From the NCBI RefSeq assembly GCF_018492665.1, contig NZ_JAFVME010000017.1, positions 1 to 64,000 on the forward strand: a stretch of DNA of 64,000 nucleotides, given 5' to 3'. A model generated the notes under the pieces. It was given only the letters and a program-made list of their open reading frames with translations, had not been told where the DNA came from and ran no database searches. The translations under genes and the position numbers were made by a program. Positions 32,992 to 42,050 of this stretch are shown piece by piece (position 1 is the stretch's first letter; every line of letters starts with the position of its first letter). The DNA is from Pedobacter sp. B4-66 (GTDB taxonomy: Bacteria > Bacteroidota > Bacteroidia > Sphingobacteriales > Sphingobacteriaceae).

Positions 32992-35883
32992 ATGAACAAC
33001 GGACCCCTTAAGCATATTATATTTTTTATCTTTTGTTTTCTCTCCGTTTCTGCCACAGCGGACGACATCAAAAGCATAGGGGTTCCTTACATTCAAAATT
33101 ATCCTAAATCAGTTTATCTTTCAGGTAATCAGAACTGGTCTATTGCCAAAGGCAAAAACGGCGTTATGTATTTTGGAAATACACAGGGTCTTTTAACCTA
33201 CGACGGTAAATACTGGCAACAATACGAAATGCCAAACAGGCAAATCGTACGTTCGGTTGCTACAGGCGATAACGGCATCATTTATACCGGAAGTTTTGGA
33301 GAATTTGGTTATTGGAAAATAGACAATAAGCGTCTAAAATATACCTCCCTCATCAATCTTATTCCGAAGGAATATAAAATGACCGATGAGATATGGAAAA
33401 TTTACGTAGATGGCAAACGCATTATTTTCCAGTCTTTCTCGAGCATTTATATTTACAATGACAACAAAATAAATGTTGTAAAAACCCCGGCTTTCTTTCT
33501 GTTTTTACACAAGGTAGATAAGCGTTTTATTATTGAAGCATTAGGAAAAGGTTTATATGAACTTGATAACAATAAACTTACCCCACTTAAAAATACAGGT
33601 GCTCCGCTTCCCGGATCAGTTCTATCTATTCTTCCTTATAAAAACGGCAGTTTATTAATTGGCACCAGCAAAGACGGCTTGTTTCTATATGATGGTGAGA
33701 AATACACGCCCTTTAACACGCCTGCAAATGCTTTTCTGCAAACTTATCAATTAAACAACGGAGCTAAAGTACTAGGTAAATATTATGCTTATGGCACAAT
33801 TTTAAACGGTTTGATCATTATTGACGAGAATGGAAATATTGTGCAAAGGATCAATAAATCGAGTGGTTTACAGAACAACACGGTACTTAGTCTTTATGCC
33901 GACGATGAACAGAACTTATGGACTGGCCTCGACAATGGTATAGATCGTATAGAATTAAACTCTCCACTTTACTTTTACTTTGATAAAACTGGCTTGTTTG
34001 GCACTGTTTATTCCAGCCTTATTTATAAGGACAATATCTATTTGGGAACCAATCAGGGACTTTTTTATAGTCCTTGGGTAGGCAATAAAGGTAATTCATT
34101 CAGCTCTTTTGATTTTAAACTAATCCCCAAATCTCAGGGTCAGGTTTGGGATTTGCAGATGATTGATGGCCAGCTTCTTTGTGGACATAACGATGGCACT
34201 TTTAGTGTTAACGGAAACACGATTGAAAAGGTTACGGGTATAAGCGGAGGCTGGGTAATTAAAAAACTAAACGATAACTACCTTATTCAAGGCACTTATA
34301 ATGGCTTGGTTTTGTTCAAAAAAGATCCGACAGGTCAGTGGAAATTTGACTCCAAAATTAAAGGTTTCGATGAGCCATCAAGATATTTAGAGCAAGATAC
34401 TAAAGGCGACATTTGGGTAAGCCATGCTTACAGGGGTTTGTATAAACTTGTGCTTAGTTCTGATTTCAAAACGGTTACAAACGCAAAGTATTACGATGAG
34501 CGTAACGGATTACCAAGCACTTACGGCATCAACCTTTTCACGCTCGACAACAAACTAATTTATTCTTCTAGCGAAGGTTTTTTAACCTACGATGAGATCA
34601 GCAACAAGTTTAGCAAGTACGCTACCCTAAATAAAGAGCTTGGCTCTTTTGCCAAATCCCATAAAATCATAAAAGCTGATTATAAGAAATATTGGTTTAT
34701 TAACCATGGCAAAATGGCCCTTGTTAATTTCACTCAACCAGGAAAAATAGAAATAGATTCTAATCGTTTTAGCGTTCTGGATGGCAGAATGGTTCAATAC
34801 TATGAGAACATTAGTAAAATAAGCGACCATATTTACCTTATCAGTGTTGATGATGGTTTTGTTATTTACAATGAGTTAGACTCGTTAAAAAATAAAAAAA
34901 CAGTTTTACCCTCTGTTTTAATCAGAAAAGTAGAAGACATTACCGACACTTACTCTATTATTAGTGAGGTAGGTAATACCGATTCGGAAATAGAAATCCC
35001 ATTTAGTCGAAACAACATCAGAATATCTTATTCACTCCCGTATTACAGACAAAGCAGTATTAAATTCCAATATTTCCTGAAGGGATACTCTAAGCAATGG
35101 GCCGATTGGAGTGCCGCTTCACAAAAGGACTTCACTAACCTTAGTGCGGGAACTTACACTTTCCTGGTTAGAGCTAAAATCAATGATGAAACTATAAGTA
35201 AAGACACGCAATTTGAGTTTACCATACTACCTCCATTCTATGCGAGCAAATGGGCTTTTGCTTTATATTTAATAGGCATTGTCCTTTTACTAATTGCCGG
35301 GAAGCGCTTTTACGAAAGAAAGCTAAAGAAGGATCAGCAAGCCATTTCCGATAAGTTACAGGCAGAAAAAGAAGAATTCCTTAAAAAGGAAGCTGAAGCA
35401 ACTGAAAGACAAATCATCAAATTACAGACGGAGAAACTACAGGTTGAACTGGCAGGTAAAAACAGGGAGTTGGCTAACTCTGCCATGAGCCTCGTGTATA
35501 AAAATGAGTTGCTCCAAAAGCTAAGTCAGGAGATGTTGAAGCTTAAAGATTCTAACGGAAAACCTTTGGCCGAAGAGCAGCTTAGAAAAATTCAAAAGGT
35601 GATTGATGATGGTATGAATGATGAGCGTGATTGGAATTTATTTGAGAGCAGTTTTAACGAGGCTCATGAGAGTTTCTTCAAAAAGCTTAAAGCCAATCAC
35701 CCCGATCTTGTGCCTAATGATTTAAAACTTTGTGCATACCTCCACATGAATATGAGCAGTAAGGAAATGGCCTCACTACTCAACATTTCTCTAAGAGGTG
35801 TAGAAATACGAAGATACAGGCTTCGTAAAAAGCTTGATGTACCCCACGACAAGAACCTCGTAGAGTTTCTAATGGAGTTATAG
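32992..35883 (+). CDS. Propeller sensor fused to LuxR-type HTH, likely PUL regulator
   Basis: 963 residues from ATG 32992. Signal peptide, then about 600 residues of reg_prop beta-propeller repeats (for example GNTQGLLTYDGKYW, TGLDNGIDRIE, GTNQGLFYSPW), a Y_Y_Y domain (about 690-750), a membrane helix near 755-772 (WAFALYLIGIVLLLIAGKRF), a coiled coil of about 70 residues, and a C-terminal HTH (SSKEMASLLNISLRGVEIRR). It lacks histidine-kinase and receiver domains, so binding of a glycan outside would be passed straight to DNA binding. It lies immediately before susC. The family is common in PUL control. Confidence 0.88.
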   Translation: MNNGPLKHIIFFIFCFLSVSATADDIKSIGVPYIQNYPKSVYLSGNQNWSIAKGKNGVMYFGNTQGLLTYDGKYWQQYEMPNRQIVRSVATGDNGIIYTGSFGEFGYWKIDNKRLKYTSLINLIPKEYKMTDEIWKIYVDGKRIIFQSFSSIYIYNDNKINVVKTPAFFLFLHKVDKRFIIEALGKGLYELDNNKLTPLKNTGAPLPGSVLSILPYKNGSLLIGTSKDGLFLYDGEKYTPFNTPANAFLQTYQLNNGAKVLGKYYAYGTILNGLIIIDENGNIVQRINKSSGLQNNTVLSLYADDEQNLWTGLDNGIDRIELNSPLYFYFDKTGLFGTVYSSLIYKDNIYLGTNQGLFYSPWVGNKGNSFSSFDFKLIPKSQGQVWDLQMIDGQLLCGHNDGTFSVNGNTIEKVTGISGGWVIKKLNDNYLIQGTYNGLVLFKKDPTGQWKFDSKIKGFDEPSRYLEQDTKGDIWVSHAYRGLYKLVLSSDFKTVTNAKYYDERNGLPSTYGINLFTLDNKLIYSSSEGFLTYDEISNKFSKYATLNKELGSFAKSHKIIKADYKKYWFINHGKMALVNFTQPGKIEIDSNRFSVLDGRMVQYYENISKISDHIYLISVDDGFVIYNELDSLKNKKTVLPSVLIRKVEDITDTYSIISEVGNTDSEIEIPFSRNNIRISYSLPYYRQSSIKFQYFLKGYSKQWADWSAASQKDFTNLSAGTYTFLVRAKINDETISKDTQFEFTILPPFYASKWAFALYLIGIVLLLIAGKRFYERKLKKDQQAISDKLQAEKEEFLKKEAEATERQIIKLQTEKLQVELAGKNRELANSAMSLVYKNELLQKLSQEMLKLKDSNGKPLAEEQLRKIQKVIDDGMNDERDWNLFESSFNEAHESFFKKLKANHPDLVPNDLKLCAYLHMNMSSKEMASLLNISLRGVEIRRYRLRKKLDVPHDKNLVEFLMEL

Positions 35884-35936
35884 CACTACATCATTACCTC
35901 TCATACCTCTTTTTTAAAGTCCCGATTTATGAAATT

Positions 35937-35967
35937 ATTTTCACCTCATGTTGTAGGGTGAAATTTT
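35937..35967 (+). terminator. Probable terminator of the regulator gene
   Basis: TTTCACCT at 35939-35946 pairs with AGGGTGAAA at 35955-35963 (one bulged base), followed by TTTT. The remaining part of the 249-base gap to susC has no clear gene or TAnnTTTG box; the susC promoter is therefore probably activator-dependent. Confidence 0.5.
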
Positions 35968-36132
35968 GCCATGCCGACATAGGGCGGCGTTTTTAGCGAA
36001 ACAAGACGCCTATTTCGATTGTTTGAGATAGTATAAGTTTCTATGATGATGTATTAATGTTGAGGCGTTTTATTTGCATTAACTCAAATACTCTCGGAGA
36101 TTTATACAACTAACAACTAAATTTTAAACAGC

Positions 36133-39100
36133 ATGAAAAGAATCTTTACAAAACTTTCTGTTTTAACTTTTTTATGTTTCTTTTTCATAAACGCAGCATC
36201 TGCACAAGATATTACTATACGTGGTGTAGTAAGTGACGCGGCAGACAAGACCACCCTTCCGGGTGTTAGCGTTTTAGTAAAAGGAACACAAATAGGCACA
36301 CAAACAGATGCATCGGGAAAATACGCAATAAGTGCTCCGGCCAATGCGACTCTTGTATTCTCTTATATTGGATATAATCCAACAGAGATGCAGGTGAATA
36401 ACAGAACAACAATAAATATTGAATTAGCCACTTCTTCACAACTACTAGAGCAGGTTGTGGTAGTAGGTTATGGTACCCAGAAAAAGATTGATGTTACCGG
36501 ATCAGTAGGAAATGTAAAAGGTGAGGACATCGCTAAACAAGCCTCTGTGAATCCTGTAAGTTCATTGCAAGGTAAAGTAGCTGGTGTAACCATTACCAAT
36601 GTGGGTGCTCCAGGTGGAACTCCTCAACTAACCATACGTGGTACAAGCACAATTTACGGTAAAACCGGAGCTTTATATGTAGTAGATGGAGTTTGGTATG
36701 ATGACATCAACTTTTTGAACCCGGCAGACATTGCTGATATTAGTATCCTAAAAGATGCTTCGGCACAGTCTATTTTTGGTATACGCGGCGCCAATGGCGT
36801 TGTATTGGTAACTACTATAAAGGGCAAAAAAGGAGACCCGATTATTAACTATAATGGATCTGTAGGCTTCCAGAGAGTTACCAATAAAGTAGAAATGGCG
36901 GATGCTTCGGAGTATGCAACTGCTGTTAACGAGGCATATGCACTTCTCGGTCAACCCGCCTTGTTCGCCAACACGAACCTTGGTAAAGGAACCGACTGGT
37001 ATGATGTAGCACTAAGAGATGCGATGGTTACAAATCATCAGGTTTCTATTAATGGGGGTTCAGAAAAATCAACTTATAACCTTTCACTGGGATACCTGAA
37101 TCAAGATGGTATTGTTAAGAAAAACAACTATCAACGTTATACAGCGAGGCTGTCTAATGATATTCAGATTTTTGAACCTCTAAAAATCGGATACAATGTT
37201 ACTGCAACCTCAAGCAAATCAAAAGACGCACCAACCGCCTTATTCAGAGGGCTTTATTCAGCATCCCCTGTTGTACCTATCTATAATGAGGACGGTTCTT
37301 ATGGTGACCCTAATGATTTTAAACTGGGAAATGGAAGTAACATAAACCCTCAGGTAACAATGGATTTCTTTAATCAAAGAACAACCAAATATAAAGTTAC
37401 CGGAAATGTGTTTGCTGAACTAAAAATATTAAAAGACTTTACCTTTAGAACCAGCTTTGGTGGTGATTTCGGTCAAGAGGAAGTGAGAGGTTATATTCCA
37501 AAATATGAAGCTACGACTGGACAAAACAATACGATCAGTAAGCTAAACATCGACAGGGTTGAAAACAGAAACTGGATCATAGAAAACACATTAACTTATG
37601 ATAAACAATGGAATGATCATCGGTTAACGGTACTTGCCGGACAAACAGCCCAACGTACAAAGTTATACAAAACCTTTGCTTCAGCGCAGAATGTACCTTA
37701 TAACTCAGAAAGCGATCTATATCTGGCACTTGGCGATGCAGCGTCACGATCTATTCGGGATGAGGGTGAACTCAGTACTTTTAACTCGTATTTCGCGAGG
37801 GTAAACTATGCCTACAAGAACAAATACCTGCTAAATGCTTCCCTCAGAAGAGATGGCGCATCTCAATTCTATGGATTTGACTCGAATCCATGGGGCAATT
37901 TCCCCTCTATTGGTGCAGGTTGGGTAATCAGCAATGAAGATTTCATGAAAGATCAAAAGGTGTTTAGCAATTTAAAACTTCGTGGAAGCTGGGGTAAAGT
38001 AGGGAATGCCGGAGTACCTTTCAATCCTTCTACACTAACAGTTGACCAAGCTGCAGAATTGATTGCATTTTTTGGCGGCAACCCTCAAACTGGTGCTAGT
38101 ATCAGATCAATTGTCCCTCCTTCATTACTCTGGGAACGCAGCGCAGGATCAAACATAGGTCTGGAAATGGGCTTTTTGGACAACCGGTTAAGAATAGAGA
38201 CCGATTATTACACACGAAAAACTGAACAGGCCATTTTTAATATCCCAATCCTTGGAAGCTTAGGAACTACCAACAGTACAATCTTAGGCAATCAGGCCGA
38301 CATCAAGAATAGTGGAATTGAATTTCTGACTACATGGAATGACAAAACTGAGGGCGGATTAACCTATACAATTAGTGCCAATCTTGGTATCAACAACAAC
38401 AAAGTGCTGAACGTAACTTCAGGAGACAATCCTGTTTATAAAGGTGGGGTAGGATTGACAAGTGGTTATTTATCTACAAGAACAGTTAACAACAGGCCTA
38501 TTGGTGAGTTCTTTGGCTATCAGGTTGTAGGTGTTTTCCAATCTACCGAAGAAGCTGCTGAATGGACAAACAATAGTTTTTCAAGAGGTGATTTCAAGTA
38601 TGCGGACATTAATAATGATGGCACTATTGATTTGAGAGACAGGGTAGTATTAGGTAACCCTAATCCTAAATTTAGCTATGGAATAAACACCAATTTCGCA
38701 TACAAAAATTTTGACCTTACTTTAGACATTCAGGGGGTTGCTGGAGTTGACGTATTAAACGCTAATCTGGCCAACCGTTTTGGAAATGAGAACTATACTA
38801 AAGACTTCTTTAACCACCGCTGGAATGGAGCTGGATCATCAAACACCTATCCATCAACAAATCTTGCTAGTGGGCTGAATAATGCTCCAAACTCATTCTA
38901 TGTAGAGAGTGGTGATTATATCCGTCTGAGAAATATACAGCTAGGCTATACCCTACCTCAATCCTTAACCAGTAAATGGAAAGCAAGAAACCTTAGGGTC
39001 TTTATAAATGCACAAAACGCTGTAAACCTATTTGGTTATAAAGGATTCAGTCCTGAGGTAGGTGGCACCCCTACAAATGCAGGAATAGACACCAATGTTT

Positions 39101-39147
39101 ATCCATTATTCGCTACTTATAACTTCGGTGTTAACTTAACATTCTAA
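36133..39147 (+). CDS. susC: SusC/RagA-type TonB-dependent transporter
   Basis: 1004 residues: signal peptide, N-terminal carboxypeptidase-like domain (GVVSDAADKTTLPGVSVLVK through about residue 110), the SusC signature near the TonB-box/plug start (EQVVVVGYGTQKKIDVTGSV), plug with GTSTIYGKTGALYVVDG and GIRGANGVVLVTT, and a 22-strand barrel ending FATYNFGVNLTF. There is no extra sigma/anti-sigma signalling domain. With SusD it takes up oligosaccharides across the outer membrane. The SusD gene starts 11 nt after the stop. Confidence 0.97.
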   Translation: MKRIFTKLSVLTFLCFFFINAASAQDITIRGVVSDAADKTTLPGVSVLVKGTQIGTQTDASGKYAISAPANATLVFSYIGYNPTEMQVNNRTTINIELATSSQLLEQVVVVGYGTQKKIDVTGSVGNVKGEDIAKQASVNPVSSLQGKVAGVTITNVGAPGGTPQLTIRGTSTIYGKTGALYVVDGVWYDDINFLNPADIADISILKDASAQSIFGIRGANGVVLVTTIKGKKGDPIINYNGSVGFQRVTNKVEMADASEYATAVNEAYALLGQPALFANTNLGKGTDWYDVALRDAMVTNHQVSINGGSEKSTYNLSLGYLNQDGIVKKNNYQRYTARLSNDIQIFEPLKIGYNVTATSSKSKDAPTALFRGLYSASPVVPIYNEDGSYGDPNDFKLGNGSNINPQVTMDFFNQRTTKYKVTGNVFAELKILKDFTFRTSFGGDFGQEEVRGYIPKYEATTGQNNTISKLNIDRVENRNWIIENTLTYDKQWNDHRLTVLAGQTAQRTKLYKTFASAQNVPYNSESDLYLALGDAASRSIRDEGELSTFNSYFARVNYAYKNKYLLNASLRRDGASQFYGFDSNPWGNFPSIGAGWVISNEDFMKDQKVFSNLKLRGSWGKVGNAGVPFNPSTLTVDQAAELIAFFGGNPQTGASIRSIVPPSLLWERSAGSNIGLEMGFLDNRLRIETDYYTRKTEQAIFNIPILGSLGTTNSTILGNQADIKNSGIEFLTTWNDKTEGGLTYTISANLGINNNKVLNVTSGDNPVYKGGVGLTSGYLSTRTVNNRPIGEFFGYQVVGVFQSTEEAAEWTNNSFSRGDFKYADINNDGTIDLRDRVVLGNPNPKFSYGINTNFAYKNFDLTLDIQGVAGVDVLNANLANRFGNENYTKDFFNHRWNGAGSSNTYPSTNLASGLNNAPNSFYVESGDYIRLRNIQLGYTLPQSLTSKWKARNLRVFINAQNAVNLFGYKGFSPEVGGTPTNAGIDTNVYPLFATYNFGVNLTF

Positions 39148-39158
39148 CTGAATTTAAT

Positions 39159-40640
39159 ATGAAAACATATATAAATATACGATCATGCTTCGTTGCAGCG
39201 ACCCTAAGCGCGATGCTTTTTACCGCGTCCTGTAAAAAGGATTTTCTAAATGTTCCACCTCAAGCTCAACAACCGGCTGTTCAATTCTGGGAAACACCTG
39301 AGGATGCCTTGAAAGGAGTAAATGCCATGTATGCGCAATTGCGCAGCTGGAATAATGTTGCTTTTAACGCCTTGGTTGTTGAAAGTACAGGATCAGACGA
39401 AGCTGATAAAGGCAGCACACCTACTGATGCAACATTTTTTAATCTCTTTGACAATTTTACGGTGACCTCTACACAAGGTTCTTTGCAGGATTTTTGGACC
39501 GGGCAATACCAAAACATTAACCTTTGCAATCAGGTATTGGATAATGTACCCGATATAGAAATGGACGCAAATTTAAAGGCACGCTACCTTGCAGAAGCTA
39601 AATATATACGTGCATACTCTTATTTCAGACTTGTCCGCGCTTATGGAAATGTGGTTTTAAGACTCCATATTCCTAAAGATGCCACAGAGTACAATATGCC
39701 TCAATCTACCAAAGAAGAAGTATATGCTCAGATCGAAAAAGATCTAACAGAAGCTGCAACAGTTCTTCCTGCTTCCTATGGAAGCTCAGATCTTGGCAGA
39801 GCAACAAAAGGTGCCGCTTTAGGCATGATGGCCAAAGCAGCGATGTATCAGCAAAAATGGGATCAGGTGCTATCGCTAACAAATCAAGTTAAGGGATTAG
39901 GTTATGATCTTTTTCCGAATTTTGAAAAAGGATTCAGAACAGAAAACGAGAACAATATTGAATCTGTTTTCGAGATCCAATGCGAATTGTTACCTGGAAA
40001 TTCTGCCGCATCAAACTCACAGTTTAGTCAGGTTCAAGGCGTTGCAGGCGTTGCTGGTGGCGGTTGGGGATTCAATTCTCCTTCAGAAGCTTTAGCTAAT
40101 GCCTTTGAAACCGGCGATCCACGAAGAGATGCAACCATTATTTTTAAAGGTGAAACAACTCCTCAAGGAGATGTGATTCCTGGCACTGTACCAAATGAAA
40201 GATATAATCAAAAATCATATGTACCATTTGGAATGCGTGTATCTGGCTTTAACGAAGGTGCCCAACAAAACATTCGCGTACTGAGATTTGCAGACATACT
40301 CTTGATGAACGCTGAGGCTGCCAATGAACTTGGAGATCCTACACTTGCAAAAGCATCATTAAACCGTGTAAGACAACGTGCGCGTGGTACTAATGCAACG
40401 ATCCTACCTGACGTAACAACCAGTGATAAAACGGCATTGAGAGAGGCGATCTGGCACGAACGACAAGTAGAATTGGCAATGGAAAGCGACCGCTATTTCG
40501 ATGTAATTCGTCAGGGTCGTGCCTTGCAAATATTTGGCCCAAAAGGCTGGAAAGCTAACAAAAATGAGGTTTGGCCAATTCCTTCGACCGAAATTGACCA
40601 AAGCGGTGGTTTGTTAAAACAAAACCCCGGTTATAATTAA
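39159..40640 (+). CDS. susD: SusD/RagB-type glycan-binding lipoprotein
   Basis: 493 residues. Lipoprotein signal ending LFTASCKKDFLNVPPQ; SusD domains with FWETPEDALKGVNAMYAQL, AEAKYIRAYSYFRLVRAYG and the C-terminal LLMNAEAANELGD, REAIWHERQVELAMESDRYFDVIRQGR split over the last 90 residues. It forms the lid over the SusC barrel and binds the sugar ligand at the cell surface. It is directly after susC and followed by a terminator hairpin. Confidence 0.97.
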   Translation: MKTYINIRSCFVAATLSAMLFTASCKKDFLNVPPQAQQPAVQFWETPEDALKGVNAMYAQLRSWNNVAFNALVVESTGSDEADKGSTPTDATFFNLFDNFTVTSTQGSLQDFWTGQYQNINLCNQVLDNVPDIEMDANLKARYLAEAKYIRAYSYFRLVRAYGNVVLRLHIPKDATEYNMPQSTKEEVYAQIEKDLTEAATVLPASYGSSDLGRATKGAALGMMAKAAMYQQKWDQVLSLTNQVKGLGYDLFPNFEKGFRTENENNIESVFEIQCELLPGNSAASNSQFSQVQGVAGVAGGGWGFNSPSEALANAFETGDPRRDATIIFKGETTPQGDVIPGTVPNERYNQKSYVPFGMRVSGFNEGAQQNIRVLRFADILLMNAEAANELGDPTLAKASLNRVRQRARGTNATILPDVTTSDKTALREAIWHERQVELAMESDRYFDVIRQGRALQIFGPKGWKANKNEVWPIPSTEIDQSGGLLKQNPGYN

Positions 40641-40649
40641 TTCACTTTT

Positions 40650-40684
40650 AAAAGGTTGCTCCTGTTAAAGCAGCAACCTTTTTT
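40650..40684 (+). terminator. Terminator hairpin after susD
   Basis: Perfect 11-bp arms AAAAGGTTGCT (40650-40660) and AGCAACCTTTT (40672-40682) with an 11-nt loop and six Ts. It probably allows partial read-through so that SusCD are made in excess over the enzymes that follow. A longer reading frame with TTG start at 40656 begins within it and is rejected. Confidence 0.85.
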
Positions 40685-40697
40685 AGTTAATAAGCAC

Positions 40698-42050
40698 ATG
40701 ATAAAATTCAACCACACTTCAATCCTTTTAATATCTTCATTAATTTTTGTTTTAATCGCAAATACTGCATCAGCGCAAAAAAAAAATAATACAATCAAAC
40801 CCGACCTCTCAATTAAAAAAAATCTTACCGATGATCAATTACTTGATCTGGTACAAAAACAAACTTTCAGATATTTCTGGGACTTTGGTCACCCGGTTAG
40901 TGGTATGGCACGCGAGCGTAGTAACATTTCATTTGACTATGGCCCGGAAGTAGTCACAACTGGCGGTACCGGCTTTGGCGTTATGGCTATGATAGTAGCT
41001 GCCGAACGTAAGTTCATTACTCGTGAACAAGCTGCCGAACGCACAAAAAAAATAGTAGACTTTTTATGGAAAGCAGATATGTTTCATGGTGCTTTCCCAC
41101 ATTGGTTAAACGGAGAAACCGGAAAAGTAATCCGCTTTAGCCCAAAAGATGATGGTGCAGATATCGTTGAAACTTCATTACTGTTTCAAGGTTTATTAAC
41201 TGCCCGCCAATATTATACTGCAGATAATCCTGTCGAAAGCGACATTAGAAATAAAATACTTTGGATGTGGGAAGGCATTGAATGGAACTGGTTTACTCAA
41301 AACCAAAACGTTCTTTACTGGCACTGGAGCCCTAATAATGGATGGAGTATGAACCATCAGATTAAAGGATGGAACGAATGCCTAATTACTTATGTAATGG
41401 CAGCTGCATCTCCAAAATACCCGATCAACAAGCGTGTATATGATGATGGATATGCCAATAACAATACCTTTTTTAATGGTCGCAAATTTAACGACATCAC
41501 ATTACCTCTAGGTTTTGATTTCGGAGGTCCGTTATTCTTTTCACACTACTCTTTCATGGGTTTAGACCCACGTGGTTTAAAAGACAATAATGCCGACTAT
41601 TGGGAGCAAAACAAAAATCACACGCTTATTAACAGAGCCTATTGCATAGAAAACCCTAAAAAATTTAAGGGTTATGGCACTAATAGTTGGGGCTTAACTG
41701 CCAGCGATAGTTGGGTTGGATATGCTGCTCACTCGCCAACAGAAGACCTTGGTGTGATTTCGCCAACCGCAGCTTTATCTGCTTTCCCTTATACTCCAGA
41801 ATATTCAATGGAAGCCTTAAAACATTTCTACTTTGAAAAAGGCGACAAGCTATGGGGCGAATATGGTTTTATTGATGCGTTTAGCGAAGAAAAAGACTGG
41901 TATGCAAAATCTAACCTTGCTATAGATCAGGGGCCAATCATTGTGATGATTGAAAACTATCGCAGCGGTTTATTATGGAAACTATTCATGAGCAGTCCGG
42001 ATGTAAAAAGAGGTTTAAAAACTTTAGGATTCACGAGCCCTAATCTGTAG
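40698..42050 (+). CDS. Glycoamylase-domain (PF10091) endo-glucanase, GH144-like
   Basis: 450 residues from the ATG at 40698, with a signal peptide (SILLISSLIFVLIANTASAQ). The rest is one (alpha/alpha)6 domain: LLDLVQKQTFRYFWDFGHP, GFGVMAMIVAAERKFITREQ, WHWSPNNGWSMNHQIKGWNE and SWGLTASDSW are the PF10091 landmarks. In GADIVETS an Asp and Glu are three apart (residues 155 and 158), and a further Glu at 227 follows in GWNE. This recalls the acidic residues of the characterised endo-beta-1,2-glucanase of Chitinophaga pinensis (GH144). It would cut glucan in the periplasm. Substrate is inferred. Confidence 0.8.
   Translation: MIKFNHTSILLISSLIFVLIANTASAQKKNNTIKPDLSIKKNLTDDQLLDLVQKQTFRYFWDFGHPVSGMARERSNISFDYGPEVVTTGGTGFGVMAMIVAAERKFITREQAAERTKKIVDFLWKADMFHGAFPHWLNGETGKVIRFSPKDDGADIVETSLLFQGLLTARQYYTADNPVESDIRNKILWMWEGIEWNWFTQNQNVLYWHWSPNNGWSMNHQIKGWNECLITYVMAAASPKYPINKRVYDDGYANNNTFFNGRKFNDITLPLGFDFGGPLFFSHYSFMGLDPRGLKDNNADYWEQNKNHTLINRAYCIENPKKFKGYGTNSWGLTASDSWVGYAAHSPTEDLGVISPTAALSAFPYTPEYSMEALKHFYFEKGDKLWGEYGFIDAFSEEKDWYAKSNLAIDQGPIIVMIENYRSGLLWKLFMSSPDVKRGLKTLGFTSPNL

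Noticed and set aside
35968..36132. Possible extra hairpin and 6-bp inverted repeat ACGCCT/AGGCGT upstream of susC
   Set aside because: Arms of only 4-6 bp separated by up to 50 nt are expected by chance in this length; kept out of the feature list.
40656..40697. TTG start for the GH144-like gene
   Set aside because: It lies within the susD terminator hairpin; the ATG at 40698 directly precedes a signal peptide.
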